NCBI RefSeq assembly: GCF_900105395.1
Contig: NZ_LT629775.1
Span: 4,238,001 to 4,302,000 of the forward strand
Length of the DNA: 64,000 nucleotides
Origin: Streptomyces sp. TLI_053
GTDB taxonomy: Bacteria > Actinomycetota > Actinomycetes > Streptomycetales > Streptomycetaceae
Reading direction: 5' to 3'
The notes beneath the pieces were generated by a model. The model was not told the DNA's origin. It did no database searches and was given only the letters and a program-made list of their open reading frames with translations. Below, in pieces: positions 8,293-15,497 of this stretch (positions are counted from its first letter, which is position 1; each line of letters starts with the position of its first letter). The position numbers and the translations under genes were made by a program.

Positions 8293-8317
8293 CTCCGGTG
8301 TCCCCTCCTGGTCGCGA

Positions 8318-8361
8318 CGGTGCCCCGCCGTCCACCCTACGGGGTGAACGGCGGGGCACCG
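8318..8361 (-). terminator. Terminator behind eno
   Basis: A 14-bp perfect stem (8318-8331 with 8348-8361), extended inward after one mismatch by 5 more pairs, closes a TACG tetraloop region. It lies 34 bp beyond the eno stop codon and 26 bp ahead of the ftsB-like start, so it separates eno from the downstream operon. Confidence 0.8.
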
Positions 8362-8394
8362 GTCAGGCGTGCGCCACTCGGGCGGCCGGGCGGG

Positions 8395-9681
8395 TCAGCC
8401 CTCGTGCTTGAACCGCGGGAAGGCGCCGCGGCCGGCGTACTCGGCGGCGTCGTCGAGGATCTCCTCGATGCGCAGCAGCTGGTTGTACTTGGCGACGCGC
8501 TCGGAGCGGGCCGGGGCACCGGTCTTGATCTGGCCGCAGTTGGTGGCGACGGCCAGGTCGGCGATGGTGACGTCCTCGGTCTCGCCGGAGCGGTGGGACA
8601 TCATGCAGCGGTAGCCGTTGCGCTGGGCCAGCTCGACGGCGTCCAGGGTCTCGGTCAGCGAACCGATCTGGTTGACCTTCACCAGCAGCGCGTTGGCGGT
8701 GCCGGTCTCGATGCCGCGGGCCAGGCGGGCCGGGTTGGTGACGAACAGGTCGTCGCCGACCAGCTGGACCTTGTCGCCCAGCTTCTCGGTCATGGCCTTC
8801 CAGCCGTCCCAGTCCGACTCGTCCAGCGGGTCCTCGATCGAGACCAGCGGGTAGGCGGCGACCAGACCGGCGTAGTACTCGATGAGCTCGGCGGAGCTGA
8901 GCCCCTTGCCCTCGAACTGGTAGGCGTCGTCCTCGTAGAACTCGGAGGCGGCGACGTCCAGGGCCAGCGCGATGTCCTTGCCCGGCACGTAGCCGGCCTT
9001 CTGGATGGCCTCGACGATCAGGTCGAGCGCCTCGCGGTTGGAGTCCAGGTTCGGGGCGAAGCCGCCCTCGTCGCCCAGGCCGGTGGAGAGGCCGCGCTCC
9101 TTCAGCACGCCCTTGAGCGTGTGGTAGACCTCGACGCCCCAGCGGACGGCCTCGGAGAAGGACTCCGCGCCGATCGGAGCGATCATGAACTCCTGGATGT
9201 CGACGTTGGAGTCCGCGTGCGAGCCGCCGTTGAGGATGTTCATCATCGGGACCGGCAGGACGTGCGCGTTCGGGCCGCCCAGGTAGCGGAACAGGGGCAG
9301 GTCGCTGGCCTCGGAGGCGGCGTGCGCGACGGCCAGCGAGACGCCCAGGATGGCGTTGGCGCCGAGCGAGGACTTGTCCGGGGTGGCGTCCAGGTCGAGC
9401 ATGGCCTGGTCGATCAGGCGCTGCTCGGTGGCGTCGTAGCCGACCAGCTCCGGGCCGATCTGCTCGATGACGGCCAGGACGGCCTTCTCCACGCCCTTGC
9501 CGAAGTAGCGGTTCTTGTCGCCGTCGCGGAGCTCCAGGGCCTCGAAGGCACCGGTGGAGGCGCCCGACGGGACAGCGGCACGGCCGGTGCTGCCGTCGTC
9601 GAGGCCGACCTCGACCTCGACCGTGGGGTTGCCGCGCGAGTCGAGAATCTCACGGGCTACGACGACATCGATGGACGGCAC
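8395..9681 (-). CDS. eno: Enolase (phosphopyruvate hydratase)
   Basis: A 428-residue glycolytic enzyme converting 2-phosphoglycerate to phosphoenolpyruvate, and an RNA degradosome partner in many bacteria. The N-terminal motif AREILDSRGNPTVEVEV, the substrate loop SGASTGAFEA, the metal-binding region SIEDPLDE, the catalytic lysine in LLVKVNQIGSLTET and the signature SHRSGETEDVTIADLAV are all present. Length is standard. It is monocistronic, with a terminator behind it. Confidence 0.98.
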   Translation of the reverse strand: MPSIDVVVAREILDSRGNPTVEVEVGLDDGSTGRAAVPSGASTGAFEALELRDGDKNRYFGKGVEKAVLAVIEQIGPELVGYDATEQRLIDQAMLDLDATPDKSSLGANAILGVSLAVAHAASEASDLPLFRYLGGPNAHVLPVPMMNILNGGSHADSNVDIQEFMIAPIGAESFSEAVRWGVEVYHTLKGVLKERGLSTGLGDEGGFAPNLDSNREALDLIVEAIQKAGYVPGKDIALALDVAASEFYEDDAYQFEGKGLSSAELIEYYAGLVAAYPLVSIEDPLDESDWDGWKAMTEKLGDKVQLVGDDLFVTNPARLARGIETGTANALLVKVNQIGSLTETLDAVELAQRNGYRCMMSHRSGETEDVTIADLAVATNCGQIKTGAPARSERVAKYNQLLRIEEILDDAAEYAGRGAFPRFKHEG

Positions 9682-10062
9682 GAGGCATCTCCTAGCGGAA
9701 GCAGGTGCGGCTGACAGTGGGGTGCCGTCGGCCGGACGATTGCGGAGTCGTTACGACCAGAGCCTAACCGCACCGGCTGTCCGGGCCACGTCGACCTCGG
9801 CCACGTCTCAGCTTGTGGCCGTGCTACCCACCGGTAGTTCACCTGGTTGCCCGGCCTCGGACGTCCCGGGGCGGACGAAGCGGATGGAACGGGCGGGAGC
9901 CCGCGCGCCGGTCCACCCGCCCGCCCGCCTGTCCGGTGACGGGCGGACGGGCGGGCGGCGCGACGGACGGACGTGCGGCGCGACGGACGGACGGGCGGAC
10001 AGCGGCGCGACGGACGAACGGGCGGACAGCGGCGCGACGGACGGTGGGCGCGCTCCGGAGCG
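9682..10062. other. Intergenic region upstream of eno with a small palindrome
   Basis: 381 bp between the rpfA-like stop codon and the eno start. CTACC-CACC-GGTAG (9824-9837) is an inverted repeat about 145 bp upstream of eno and could be an operator or part of the promoter. The part next to rpfA is made of short GC-rich direct repeats (see 9991-10043). I saw no gene. Confidence 0.5.
9991..10043. repeat. 27-bp tandem direct repeat behind rpfA
   Basis: A 26-bp sequence at 9991-10016 recurs exactly at 10018-10043 (period 27), inside a longer stretch (about 9940-10045) of related GACGGACG/GGCGGCGCG motifs. It lies within 125 bp of the end of the LysM gene and is non-coding in any convincing frame. 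Confidence 0.7.
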
Positions 10063-10914
10063 TCAGCCGAGGGTGAGGACCTGGCCGGGGATGATCAGGT
10101 CCGGGTCGCCGCCGACGGTGCCGCGGTTGCCGTCGTACAGGGCCTGCCAGCCGCCCTGCACGCCCTGCGTGGTGGCGATCCCGGCGAGCGTGTCGCCGGA
10201 GCGGACGGTGTAGCCCTGGCCGGCCTGCGGCTGCTGGACCTTCGGGGCCTGCTGGACCTGCGGGGCCGCCGGAGTCTGCTGCGGCGCGTACTGCGGGGCC
10301 TGCGACTTGGGCGCGGCGTGCTTCGGTGCGGCCTTCGGGACCTGCTTCTCGGCCTCGGCCTGCTGGGCCTGCGACTTGGGCGCGGCGTGCTTCGGCCCGG
10401 CCTTCGGGGCCTGCTGCTCGACAGCGGCCAGCGGGGCCTGCGCCTTCGGCGCCTGCTGCGGCTGGGCCTGCGGCTTCGGGGCGGCCGGGGCGGCCGGCGC
10501 GGCGTCCGCCGAGGCGTCGACCGCCGCCGGGGCGCCGCCCTTGCTCAGGCCGGCCTTCTTGGAGCAGACCGGCCAGGCGCCGGGGCCCTGCGAGGCCAGC
10601 ACCTTCTCGGCGACGGTGATCTGCGCCGCCTTCGAGGCCTGGTTCGCCTGCGGCGCGTAGGAGGTGCCGCCGAACGCCTTCCAGGTGCTGGAGGTGAACT
10701 GCAGGCCGCCGTAGAAGCCGTTGCCGGTGTTGATGCTCCAGTTGCCCCCGCTCTCGCACTGGGCGACCGCGTCCCAGGTCGAGGCCGGGGCGGCAGAGGC
10801 GCCGGTGGCGCTGAGGATCGGCAGTGCCAGTCCGACACCGGCGACACCGGCGACGGCGATGGCCTTCTCGGTCTGGGTGCGGCGACGGTGACGGCCGGTT
10901 CCGACGAACAGCAT
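10063..10914 (-). CDS. rpfA: Resuscitation-promoting factor-like muralytic enzyme with LysM domain (RpfA-like)
   Basis: A 283-residue secreted cell-wall hydrolase. After a basic N-terminus and a signal peptide (AVAGVAGVGLALPIL, cleavage after about ATGASA), the Rpf/transglycosylase domain STWDAVAQCESGGNWSINTG carries the catalytic Glu. It continues through FYGGLQFTSSTWKAFGG to about residue 115. Then come about 110 residues of Ala/Pro/Gln-rich repeats (QAPKA, KHAAPKSQA) and a C-terminal LysM domain (YTVRSGDTLAGIA). Start ATG 10914 is preceded by GAGAGGGA. In S. coelicolor the homologous gene aids spore germination and vegetative growth and is controlled by c-di-AMP through its leader; the same leader type is present here. 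Confidence 0.92.
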   Translation of the reverse strand: MLFVGTGRHRRRTQTEKAIAVAGVAGVGLALPILSATGASAAPASTWDAVAQCESGGNWSINTGNGFYGGLQFTSSTWKAFGGTSYAPQANQASKAAQITVAEKVLASQGPGAWPVCSKKAGLSKGGAPAAVDASADAAPAAPAAPKPQAQPQQAPKAQAPLAAVEQQAPKAGPKHAAPKSQAQQAEAEKQVPKAAPKHAAPKSQAPQYAPQQTPAAPQVQQAPKVQQPQAGQGYTVRSGDTLAGIATTQGVQGGWQALYDGNRGTVGGDPDLIIPGQVLTLG

Positions 10915-10929
10915 GGGGAAGTCCCTCTC

Positions 10930-11075
10930 CGCACGCCTGCGAGGTGAGCTGTCGGGTTCGGACCGGGAGGTGGCCCGGCCGCACGGAGGCGGCTTCACCC
11001 CAAGCCGTGGGAGACGGCGCAAGACCTGGTTCCCCCGCCCCTGCCCAGGGTTCTGGTCGGTTTCCGGTGACGCGG
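10930..11075 (-). ncRNA. ydaO/yuaA-type c-di-AMP riboswitch in the rpfA leader
   Basis: The minus strand upstream of rpfA has the conserved blocks of this riboswitch: GTCACCGGAAACCGACC at the 5' side, GGGGGAACCAGGTCTT and GGGGTGAAGCCGC in the middle, and the 3' block CCGAACCCGACAGCTCACC followed by TCGCAGGCG, just before the ribosome binding site. These match the actinobacterial class controlling cell-wall hydrolase genes, in which c-di-AMP binding turns expression off. Ends are approximate. The rest of the 385-bp gap (to 11299) holds the promoter and a palindrome. Confidence 0.88.
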
Positions 11076-11183
11076 CGGGCAGGACTCGGCGTTCCGCGCA
11101 CGGGACCCGCTTCCGCGGGCTCCCCGGAGAGTAGACAGATCTTCAGAGCAATCACAAGCTCATATCGCCGCTATCACACGGAA

Positions 11184-11198
11184 ATCACGTCACGTGAT
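11184..11198. promoter_or_regulatory. 15-bp palindrome upstream of rpfA, possible Crp site
   Basis: ATCACGT-C-ACGTGAT is a perfect dyad about 270-285 bp upstream of the rpfA start and above the riboswitch. A GTGTGAT half-site lies next to it on the minus strand. In S. coelicolor rpfA is also under control of the cAMP receptor protein, so a Crp site is possible, but the match to a GTG-N6-CAC type consensus is partial. Confidence 0.35.
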
Positions 11199-11299
11199 GG
11201 ATTGCCCACCAACCGAGGATGTATGTCCGGGTTGATGGGGATTCACACCCTCCGGGGGCGGCGCGTCGAGCGGCCGCGCCGGCGTGTCGTGAGCCCCCC

Positions 11300-12586
11300 T
11301 CAGTGAACTGCCGAGGGGTCGGCGGAGGTTGCCCCCGATGTCGCCCCCGGCGTGAATTCCACCGGAAGTTCACGAAGTCCGCGCATGATCAGACCACCGC
11401 GCCAGCGCAGTTCCTCCGGGTCCGCGGCGAGCCGGAGGTCCGGCAGCCGGGACAGCAGGGTGGTCAGCGCGGCCCGCCCCTCCAGGCGTGCCAGCGGGGC
11501 GCCGATGCAGTAGTGGATGCCGTGCCCGAAGCCCAGGTGCGGGTTGTCCGCCCGGGCCAGGTCGAGGGTGTTCTCGTCCGCGAACCGCGCCGGGTCCCGG
11601 TCCGCCGCGGCGAGCACCACCAGCACCGGGTCGCCGACCGGGATCCCCACCCCGCCGATGGTCAGCGGACTCGTCGCGAACCGCCAGGTGGCCAGCTCCA
11701 CCGGGCCGTCGTAGCGCAGGAGTTCCTCGATCCCGGTCTCCAGCAGCGCGCTCTCGCCGCGCCCGATCGACTCCTGGAGCAGCGACCGCTGCCCCGGGTT
11801 GCGCAGCAGCGCGTAGACGCCGTTGCCGATCAGGTTCACCGTCGTCTCGAAGCCCGCGAAGAGCAGGATGAAGGCCATCGCCGCGGCCTCGTTCTCGGTG
11901 AGGTGCTCACCGTGGTCGCTGGCCCGGATCAGCCCCGAGATCAGGTCGTCCCCGAGGTCCGCGCGCTTGCGGTGGATCAGCTCCGCGAGGTAGGCCCGCA
12001 TCCGCTTCACCGCCCGCCCCACGCCGCCGCGTTGGCCGCCGCCGTGCCGGATCATCATCCCGGCCCAGTCCCGGAAGTCGTCCTGGTCCTCGGCCGGCAC
12101 GCCGAGCAGGTCGCAGATCGCGTAGATGGGGAGCGGGAAGGCGAACTCGTGGATGAGGTCGGCGGATCCGCGCGCCGCGAAGCCGTCGATCAGCCGGTCC
12201 GTCAGCTGCTGCACCCGGGGCTCGAAGGCGGCCACCCGGCGCGGGGTGAAGGCCTTGGACACCAGACGGCGCAGCCGGGTGTGGTCCGGCGGGTCGATGT
12301 TCAGGAGGTGCGTCATCAGGTCGGCCTGGCGCTCGCCCGGGATGCCGACCCGGCCGGTGCGGTGCGCCTGCTCGCTGTGGTGCGCCGGGTTCTTGGAGAG
12401 CCGGCTGTCCGCGAGCGCCTGACGGGCGTCCGCGTACCGGGTGACCAACCAGGCCTCCACCCCGCTGGGCAGCGTGGTCCGGTGCACCGGCTCGTGCTCG
12501 CGCAGCCACGCGTACGCCGGATACGGGTCTGCGGCGAACTCCCAGGTGAACAGGGGCGGACGGGCGGAAGCGGGCTGAGCAGGCAT
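11300..12586 (-). CDS. Cytochrome P450 (CYP107-like)
   Basis: A 428-residue soluble haem monooxygenase. Present are the N-terminal FAADPYPAYAWLRE motif, the I-helix oxygen-binding motif AGFETTVN near residue 245, the K-helix ExxR in ELLRYDGPVE, and the haem-thiolate loop FGHGIHYCIGAPLARLE near residue 355 with its Cys. No ferredoxin or reductase gene adjoins it, so it must use partners encoded elsewhere. Start ATG 12586 gives MPAQPAS; an upstream GTG/ATG extension is less likely. Substrate unknown; CYP107-type enzymes hydroxylate macrolides, steroids or fatty acids. A 12-bp tandem repeat array lies upstream. Confidence 0.93.
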   Translation of the reverse strand: MPAQPASARPPLFTWEFAADPYPAYAWLREHEPVHRTTLPSGVEAWLVTRYADARQALADSRLSKNPAHHSEQAHRTGRVGIPGERQADLMTHLLNIDPPDHTRLRRLVSKAFTPRRVAAFEPRVQQLTDRLIDGFAARGSADLIHEFAFPLPIYAICDLLGVPAEDQDDFRDWAGMMIRHGGGQRGGVGRAVKRMRAYLAELIHRKRADLGDDLISGLIRASDHGEHLTENEAAAMAFILLFAGFETTVNLIGNGVYALLRNPGQRSLLQESIGRGESALLETGIEELLRYDGPVELATWRFATSPLTIGGVGIPVGDPVLVVLAAADRDPARFADENTLDLARADNPHLGFGHGIHYCIGAPLARLEGRAALTTLLSRLPDLRLAADPEELRWRGGLIMRGLRELPVEFTPGATSGATSADPSAVH

Positions 12587-12637
12587 GGGTCGACGGTATC
12601 CCGGGCGGGTCCCCGGCACCGCACCGTGGGCGGCGCC

Positions 12638-12709
12638 GTTCCCGTCGTTGTTCCCGTCGTTGTTCCGGCCGTTGTTCCCGCCGCCGTTCCGGCCGCTGTT
12701 CCCGTCGGC
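12638..12709. repeat. Six-copy 12-bp tandem repeat upstream of the P450 gene
   Basis: Six contiguous 12-bp units of the form GTTCCCGTCGTT (12638-12649, 12650-12661, 12662-12673, 12674-12685, 12686-12697, 12698-12709); the first two are identical and the rest differ at 2-4 positions. The array starts 52 bp upstream of the P450 start codon in the divergent region. Copy number may vary and so change promoter or leader spacing. Confidence 0.8.
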
Positions 12710-12787
12710 TCCGCCCCTTCCGGTGATCGTTCCGGTGATGGTGGGCCGGAGCAGGCGTGAGTCTGGTCACCTGAGGGGTAATTCCTG

Positions 12788-12824
12788 TTGCGGAGGATCC
12801 GGTCGTGCCTACGATCCTCCGCAA
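12788..12824 (+). promoter_or_regulatory. Long perfect inverted repeat before the small Rossmann-fold gene
   Basis: TTGCGGAGGATC at 12788-12799 is repeated exactly in reverse complement at 12813-12824, leaving a 13-nt loop. It lies 50 bp upstream of the ATG at 12874. As RNA it would form a 12-bp hairpin in the leader; as DNA it could be an operator. There is no U tract, so a classic terminator is unlikely. Confidence 0.5.
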
Positions 12825-12873
12825 GATGTCCGTGGGCGCCGGTGCGGAGCCGCCCACAGGGAGGAGCAGGGCC

Positions 12874-13296
12874 ATGCGGGTCACCGGTGCGGTCATCGTG
12901 ATCGCGGTACTCGACGGCGGGTCGGGGGCGGGCCTCGCCCGCCGCTTCACCGCGGCGGGCGCCGCCGGGATGCTGATCGCCGACCAGCGGAGCGGGGTCG
13001 CCGAGGACCTCGCCACCGAACTCGACCGGCCGGGCTGCCCGGTCGTCGGGGTGTGCGGCGACGTCCGCCGCCCCAGCGATGTCGCCGCGCTGGTCGACAC
13101 CGCCGAGAAGCACCTGGGTCCGATCGACCTCTTCTGCGTGGCCGGGCCGGACGGCGAGCGGATCGTCTCCCTCTCCGACCTGCCCGCCCACCTCGACCTG
13201 GAGCGGCTCGCCGAACTCGTCGCGCTGGTCGGCGAGGCGATCGGCGAGGTCGTTCCGCCGCAGCGCCGTCCGGTGGCGGACGTCGCCGCGGCCTGA
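12874..13296 (+). CDS. Small Rossmann-fold protein, truncated SDR-like
   Basis: A 140-residue protein resembling only the N-terminal half of short-chain dehydrogenases: VIVIAVLDGGSGAGLARRF near residue 5 is a degenerate TGxxxGxG nucleotide loop, ADQRSGVAEDLATELDRPG corresponds to the beta2-alpha2 region, and CGDVRRPSDVAALVDTAEKHLGPIDLFCVAGP matches the segment leading to the NAG motif. The catalytic Ser-Tyr-Lys part is absent, so it is unlikely to be an active dehydrogenase. It may bind a nucleotide, or be a remnant. Start ATG 12874 has GAGGAG upstream; the frame stays open to a GTG at 12805 inside the hairpin loop. Confidence 0.65.
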   Translation: MRVTGAVIVIAVLDGGSGAGLARRFTAAGAAGMLIADQRSGVAEDLATELDRPGCPVVGVCGDVRRPSDVAALVDTAEKHLGPIDLFCVAGPDGERIVSLSDLPAHLDLERLAELVALVGEAIGEVVPPQRRPVADVAAA

Positions 13297-13415
13297 GGCC
13301 CCGGGGCGGACGGGGCTGCCAGGTCGGGTCGCTCGGGTCGGGGTCGGCCGGGTCGGGGCGGGGCCCGTCGGTCCGGACTGCTCGCTCGCCCGGCGCCGCC
13401 CGGCTGCTCGGCGGG

Positions 13416-14453
13416 CTACTCGGCGGGCTTCAGACCCTCGGCGGCGCGCACCGTGTCGCGGTAACCCCGCGCCGCCGACCGCAGCGCGGCGTCGACGTCG
13501 AACCCGGCGTCGTGCGCTCGCTGCGCCACCGCGAGCAGCAGCCGGCCCGCGGACTCCGCCGTGAGCTCGGCGGGCAGCTCGTACGGCTCGTCCGGTACGC
13601 CCGCGAACCCGGACCGGCGCACCCGCGACACCAGCTTCGCCGCGTACGCCAGCGAGGGCAGTCCGGCCGGGACGCCGTCCAGCACCGACTCGCGGTCCGA
13701 CTTCTCGGCCGCCTTGAGCGTCTCCCAGTTGGCCTCCACCTCGGCCGCGCCGTCCGCCTCGGTGTCCCCGAACACGTGCGGGTGCCGGTACATCAGCTTC
13801 TCGACGATGTCGCCCGCCACATCGTCGATCGAGAACGCCCCGGTGGGGTGCTCCTCGGCGATCCGGGAGTGGAAGAAGACCTGGAGCAGCACGTCGCCGA
13901 GCTCCTCCCGAAGGGTGTCGCGGTCGCCCTCCTCGATCGCCTCGACAAGTTCGAAGGCCTCCTCGACCAGGTACTTCACCAGGCTGGCATGGGTCTGTTC
14001 GGCGTCCCACGGGCAGCCGCCGGGCGAGCGGAGGCGGTCCATCACGGACACCAGGTCCAGCAGCCGGGAGCCCGGCAGGTCGTACGAGCCCGGCAGCACC
14101 TCGATCTCCGGCACCTCCCCGGCGTGCTCGACCGCGAGCCGCGCCAGCGCGTCGGTCAGCCCCGGATCGCCGTCCGGGCCGCCCAGCCAGACCGTCGCCC
14201 CGTCGCCGGCCGCGCCGTCCGCCGGGGCCCCGGTCAGCAGCCGCGCCAGCGCGGGGGCGGAGCCCGGCGCCACGACCTCCACCTCGACACCCGCCTGCCG
14301 CAGGGCGGGCAGCTGCGGGTGAGCGGCGTCGCCGGCGAGCACCCGCCCGGCCGAGCGCAGTGCCTCCCAGGCCGGCCAGGACAGCAGGCCCGGGGCCACC
14401 CGGTGGGTCGTGATGAGGAGGATCAGCTTCGCGCCCGGAGGATTCGTCGTCAC
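13416..14453 (-). CDS. mazG: Nucleoside triphosphate pyrophosphohydrolase, MazG family
   Basis: A 345-residue house-cleaning enzyme hydrolysing NTPs and dNTPs to monophosphates and pyrophosphate. The first 125 residues form an actinobacterial N-terminal domain (AKLILLITTHRVAPGLLSW...). The MazG catalytic core begins at MDRLRSPGGCPWDAEQTHAS, with the metal ligands in EEAFELVEAIEEGD and ELGDVLLQVFFHS. The C-terminal part has a second, weaker MazG-like helical region (EVEANWETLKAAEKSDR). Both core ExxE and ExxD motifs are intact. Confidence 0.9.
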   Translation of the reverse strand: MTTNPPGAKLILLITTHRVAPGLLSWPAWEALRSAGRVLAGDAAHPQLPALRQAGVEVEVVAPGSAPALARLLTGAPADGAAGDGATVWLGGPDGDPGLTDALARLAVEHAGEVPEIEVLPGSYDLPGSRLLDLVSVMDRLRSPGGCPWDAEQTHASLVKYLVEEAFELVEAIEEGDRDTLREELGDVLLQVFFHSRIAEEHPTGAFSIDDVAGDIVEKLMYRHPHVFGDTEADGAAEVEANWETLKAAEKSDRESVLDGVPAGLPSLAYAAKLVSRVRRSGFAGVPDEPYELPAELTAESAGRLLLAVAQRAHDAGFDVDAALRSAARGYRDTVRAAEGLKPAE

Positions 14454-14590
14454 CCCTCGAACCTACCCGTCCGCCCGATCGGCCCGCCGCCGGGTTTCCG
14501 CGCCGACGACGCGGGTGAGGTTGCTCCGGTGGGCCGGCCGGTGCTCCGGTGCTCCGGTGGGCCGGGGGCCGGGGCGAGGCGGCGGCGTCC

Positions 14591-15295
14591 TCAGCCGACG
14601 GGCCCGGAGCGGGTGACCGGCGCGAGGGCGGCGCGGTCCGGGTCCCAGGTGCCGTAGCGGGGGTTCACCCGCAGACGGCCGGCGGTGGCCGTGGCGGCCA
14701 GGATCCGGCGGACGGCCGCGTCGCCCGCCGGGGTGCCGGCGTCCGCCCCGGCGGTCGCGGCGAGGCGGCGGATCCCCAGCTCGCGCCCGAGGCGGTCGTC
14801 GATCGCCTCGGCCGGAACGCCCTGCGCCGCCAGAGCCCGCGCCAGCTGCCCGGCGCCGCCGAGGCGCCGTTCCTCCTCCGCCCGGGCGGCCGCCACCTCG
14901 GTGTCCGCGACCGCCGGGCCCCGCTCCGCGACCGCGCGGGCCACCACCGCGTCGAGCACCAGCTCGGTGACCGCCCTCCGGGCCGGAGCCTCCGTCCGCC
15001 ACCGGGCGTCCGCCGACACCCCGCCCGGGGCGTGCCGCAGCGCCGCCACCCTGGCCTCCACCGCGTCCACCGGGATCCGCCGTCCGTCCAGCACCGCCGC
15101 CGTGCCCGGCGTCAGCCCGTCCCCGCCGCACCCGGTCAGTGCGGGGAGGAAGCACAGGGCCCCGATGGCGGCGGCGACGGTCCTGGTGGCCCTGCTGGTC
15201 CCCGTGGTCCCGGCGATTCCGGTGCTCCCGGTGGTCCCCGTGGTCTTGGTGGTCCCGGTGGTCCCGGTGGTCCCGGTGGTCCGGCGACGGTGCAT
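14591..15295 (-). CDS. SurA-like (PrsA/SurA N-terminal) lipoprotein
   Basis: A 234-residue exported protein. A lipobox PALTGC (Cys about residue 55) ends a hydrophobic stretch VAAAIGALCFLPAL. The mature part has the SurA N-terminal pattern: AAVLDGRRIPVDAVEARV followed by helices and a repeat of basic/acidic helices up to GIRRLAATAG. No peptidyl-prolyl isomerase domain follows, so it is probably a chaperone-like module only. The n-region is unusually long and built of Thr-Thr-Gly repeats encoded by 9-bp tandem repeats; no alternative ATG or GTG start closer to the lipobox was found. Its gene is 121 bp downstream of nothing on the same strand, so it is probably transcribed alone or into mazG. 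Confidence 0.75.
   Translation of the reverse strand: MHRRRTTGTTGTTGTTKTTGTTGSTGIAGTTGTSRATRTVAAAIGALCFLPALTGCGGDGLTPGTAAVLDGRRIPVDAVEARVAALRHAPGGVSADARWRTEAPARRAVTELVLDAVVARAVAERGPAVADTEVAAARAEEERRLGGAGQLARALAAQGVPAEAIDDRLGRELGIRRLAATAGADAGTPAGDAAVRRILAATATAGRLRVNPRYGTWDPDRAALAPVTRSGPVG
15249..15284. repeat. 9-bp tandem repeats in the lipoprotein n-region
   Basis: Three exact copies of GTGGTCCCG (15249-15257, 15258-15266, 15267-15275) and one variant (15276-15284), with decayed copies continuing to about 15190. On the minus strand they encode Thr-Thr-Gly repeats ahead of the signal peptide core. The array is prone to slippage in whole 9-bp steps, which keeps the frame. Confidence 0.8.
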
Positions 15296-15425
15296 GGCGG
15301 CTCTCCGGATGCGGGCGGCAGGGATCCCCCGAGCGTAGGGCGGGGTGCCCGGGGCGGTGCGGACCGTCCCCCGGACGGCCTATCCGGGCCGGGCGCCGGC
15401 GCGGCACCGGGCTCAGGTCAACCCT

Positions 15426-15437
15426 GACGATCGTCAA
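15426..15437. promoter_or_regulatory. 12-bp perfect palindrome upstream of the PAP2 gene
   Basis: TGACGATCGTCA, with near-symmetrical flanks (ACC on the left, GGT on the right after one unmatched base), lies 61-72 bp upstream of the PAP2 ATG in the divergent region with the lipoprotein gene. The position suits an operator near the promoter. The regulator is unknown. Confidence 0.4.
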
Positions 15438-15497
15438 GGTCGGCCCCTGCCTTTCGGGTCGGGTCGGGACCCGCCTCCGACTCCTACCGTCCGTGTC

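Noticed and set aside
9991..10043. Direct repeats considered as a CRISPR array
   Set aside because: Two adjoining copies without unique spacers and no cas genes nearby.
11300..12586. P450 as part of a secondary-metabolite cluster
   Set aside because: Neighbours are house-keeping genes (rpfA, mazG, eno); no biosynthetic, ferredoxin or resistance genes adjoin it.
12805..12873. N-terminal extension of the small Rossmann protein from a GTG at 12805
   Set aside because: That start is in the loop of a 12-bp hairpin with no ribosome binding site; ATG 12874 has GAGGAG and matches the start of the fold.
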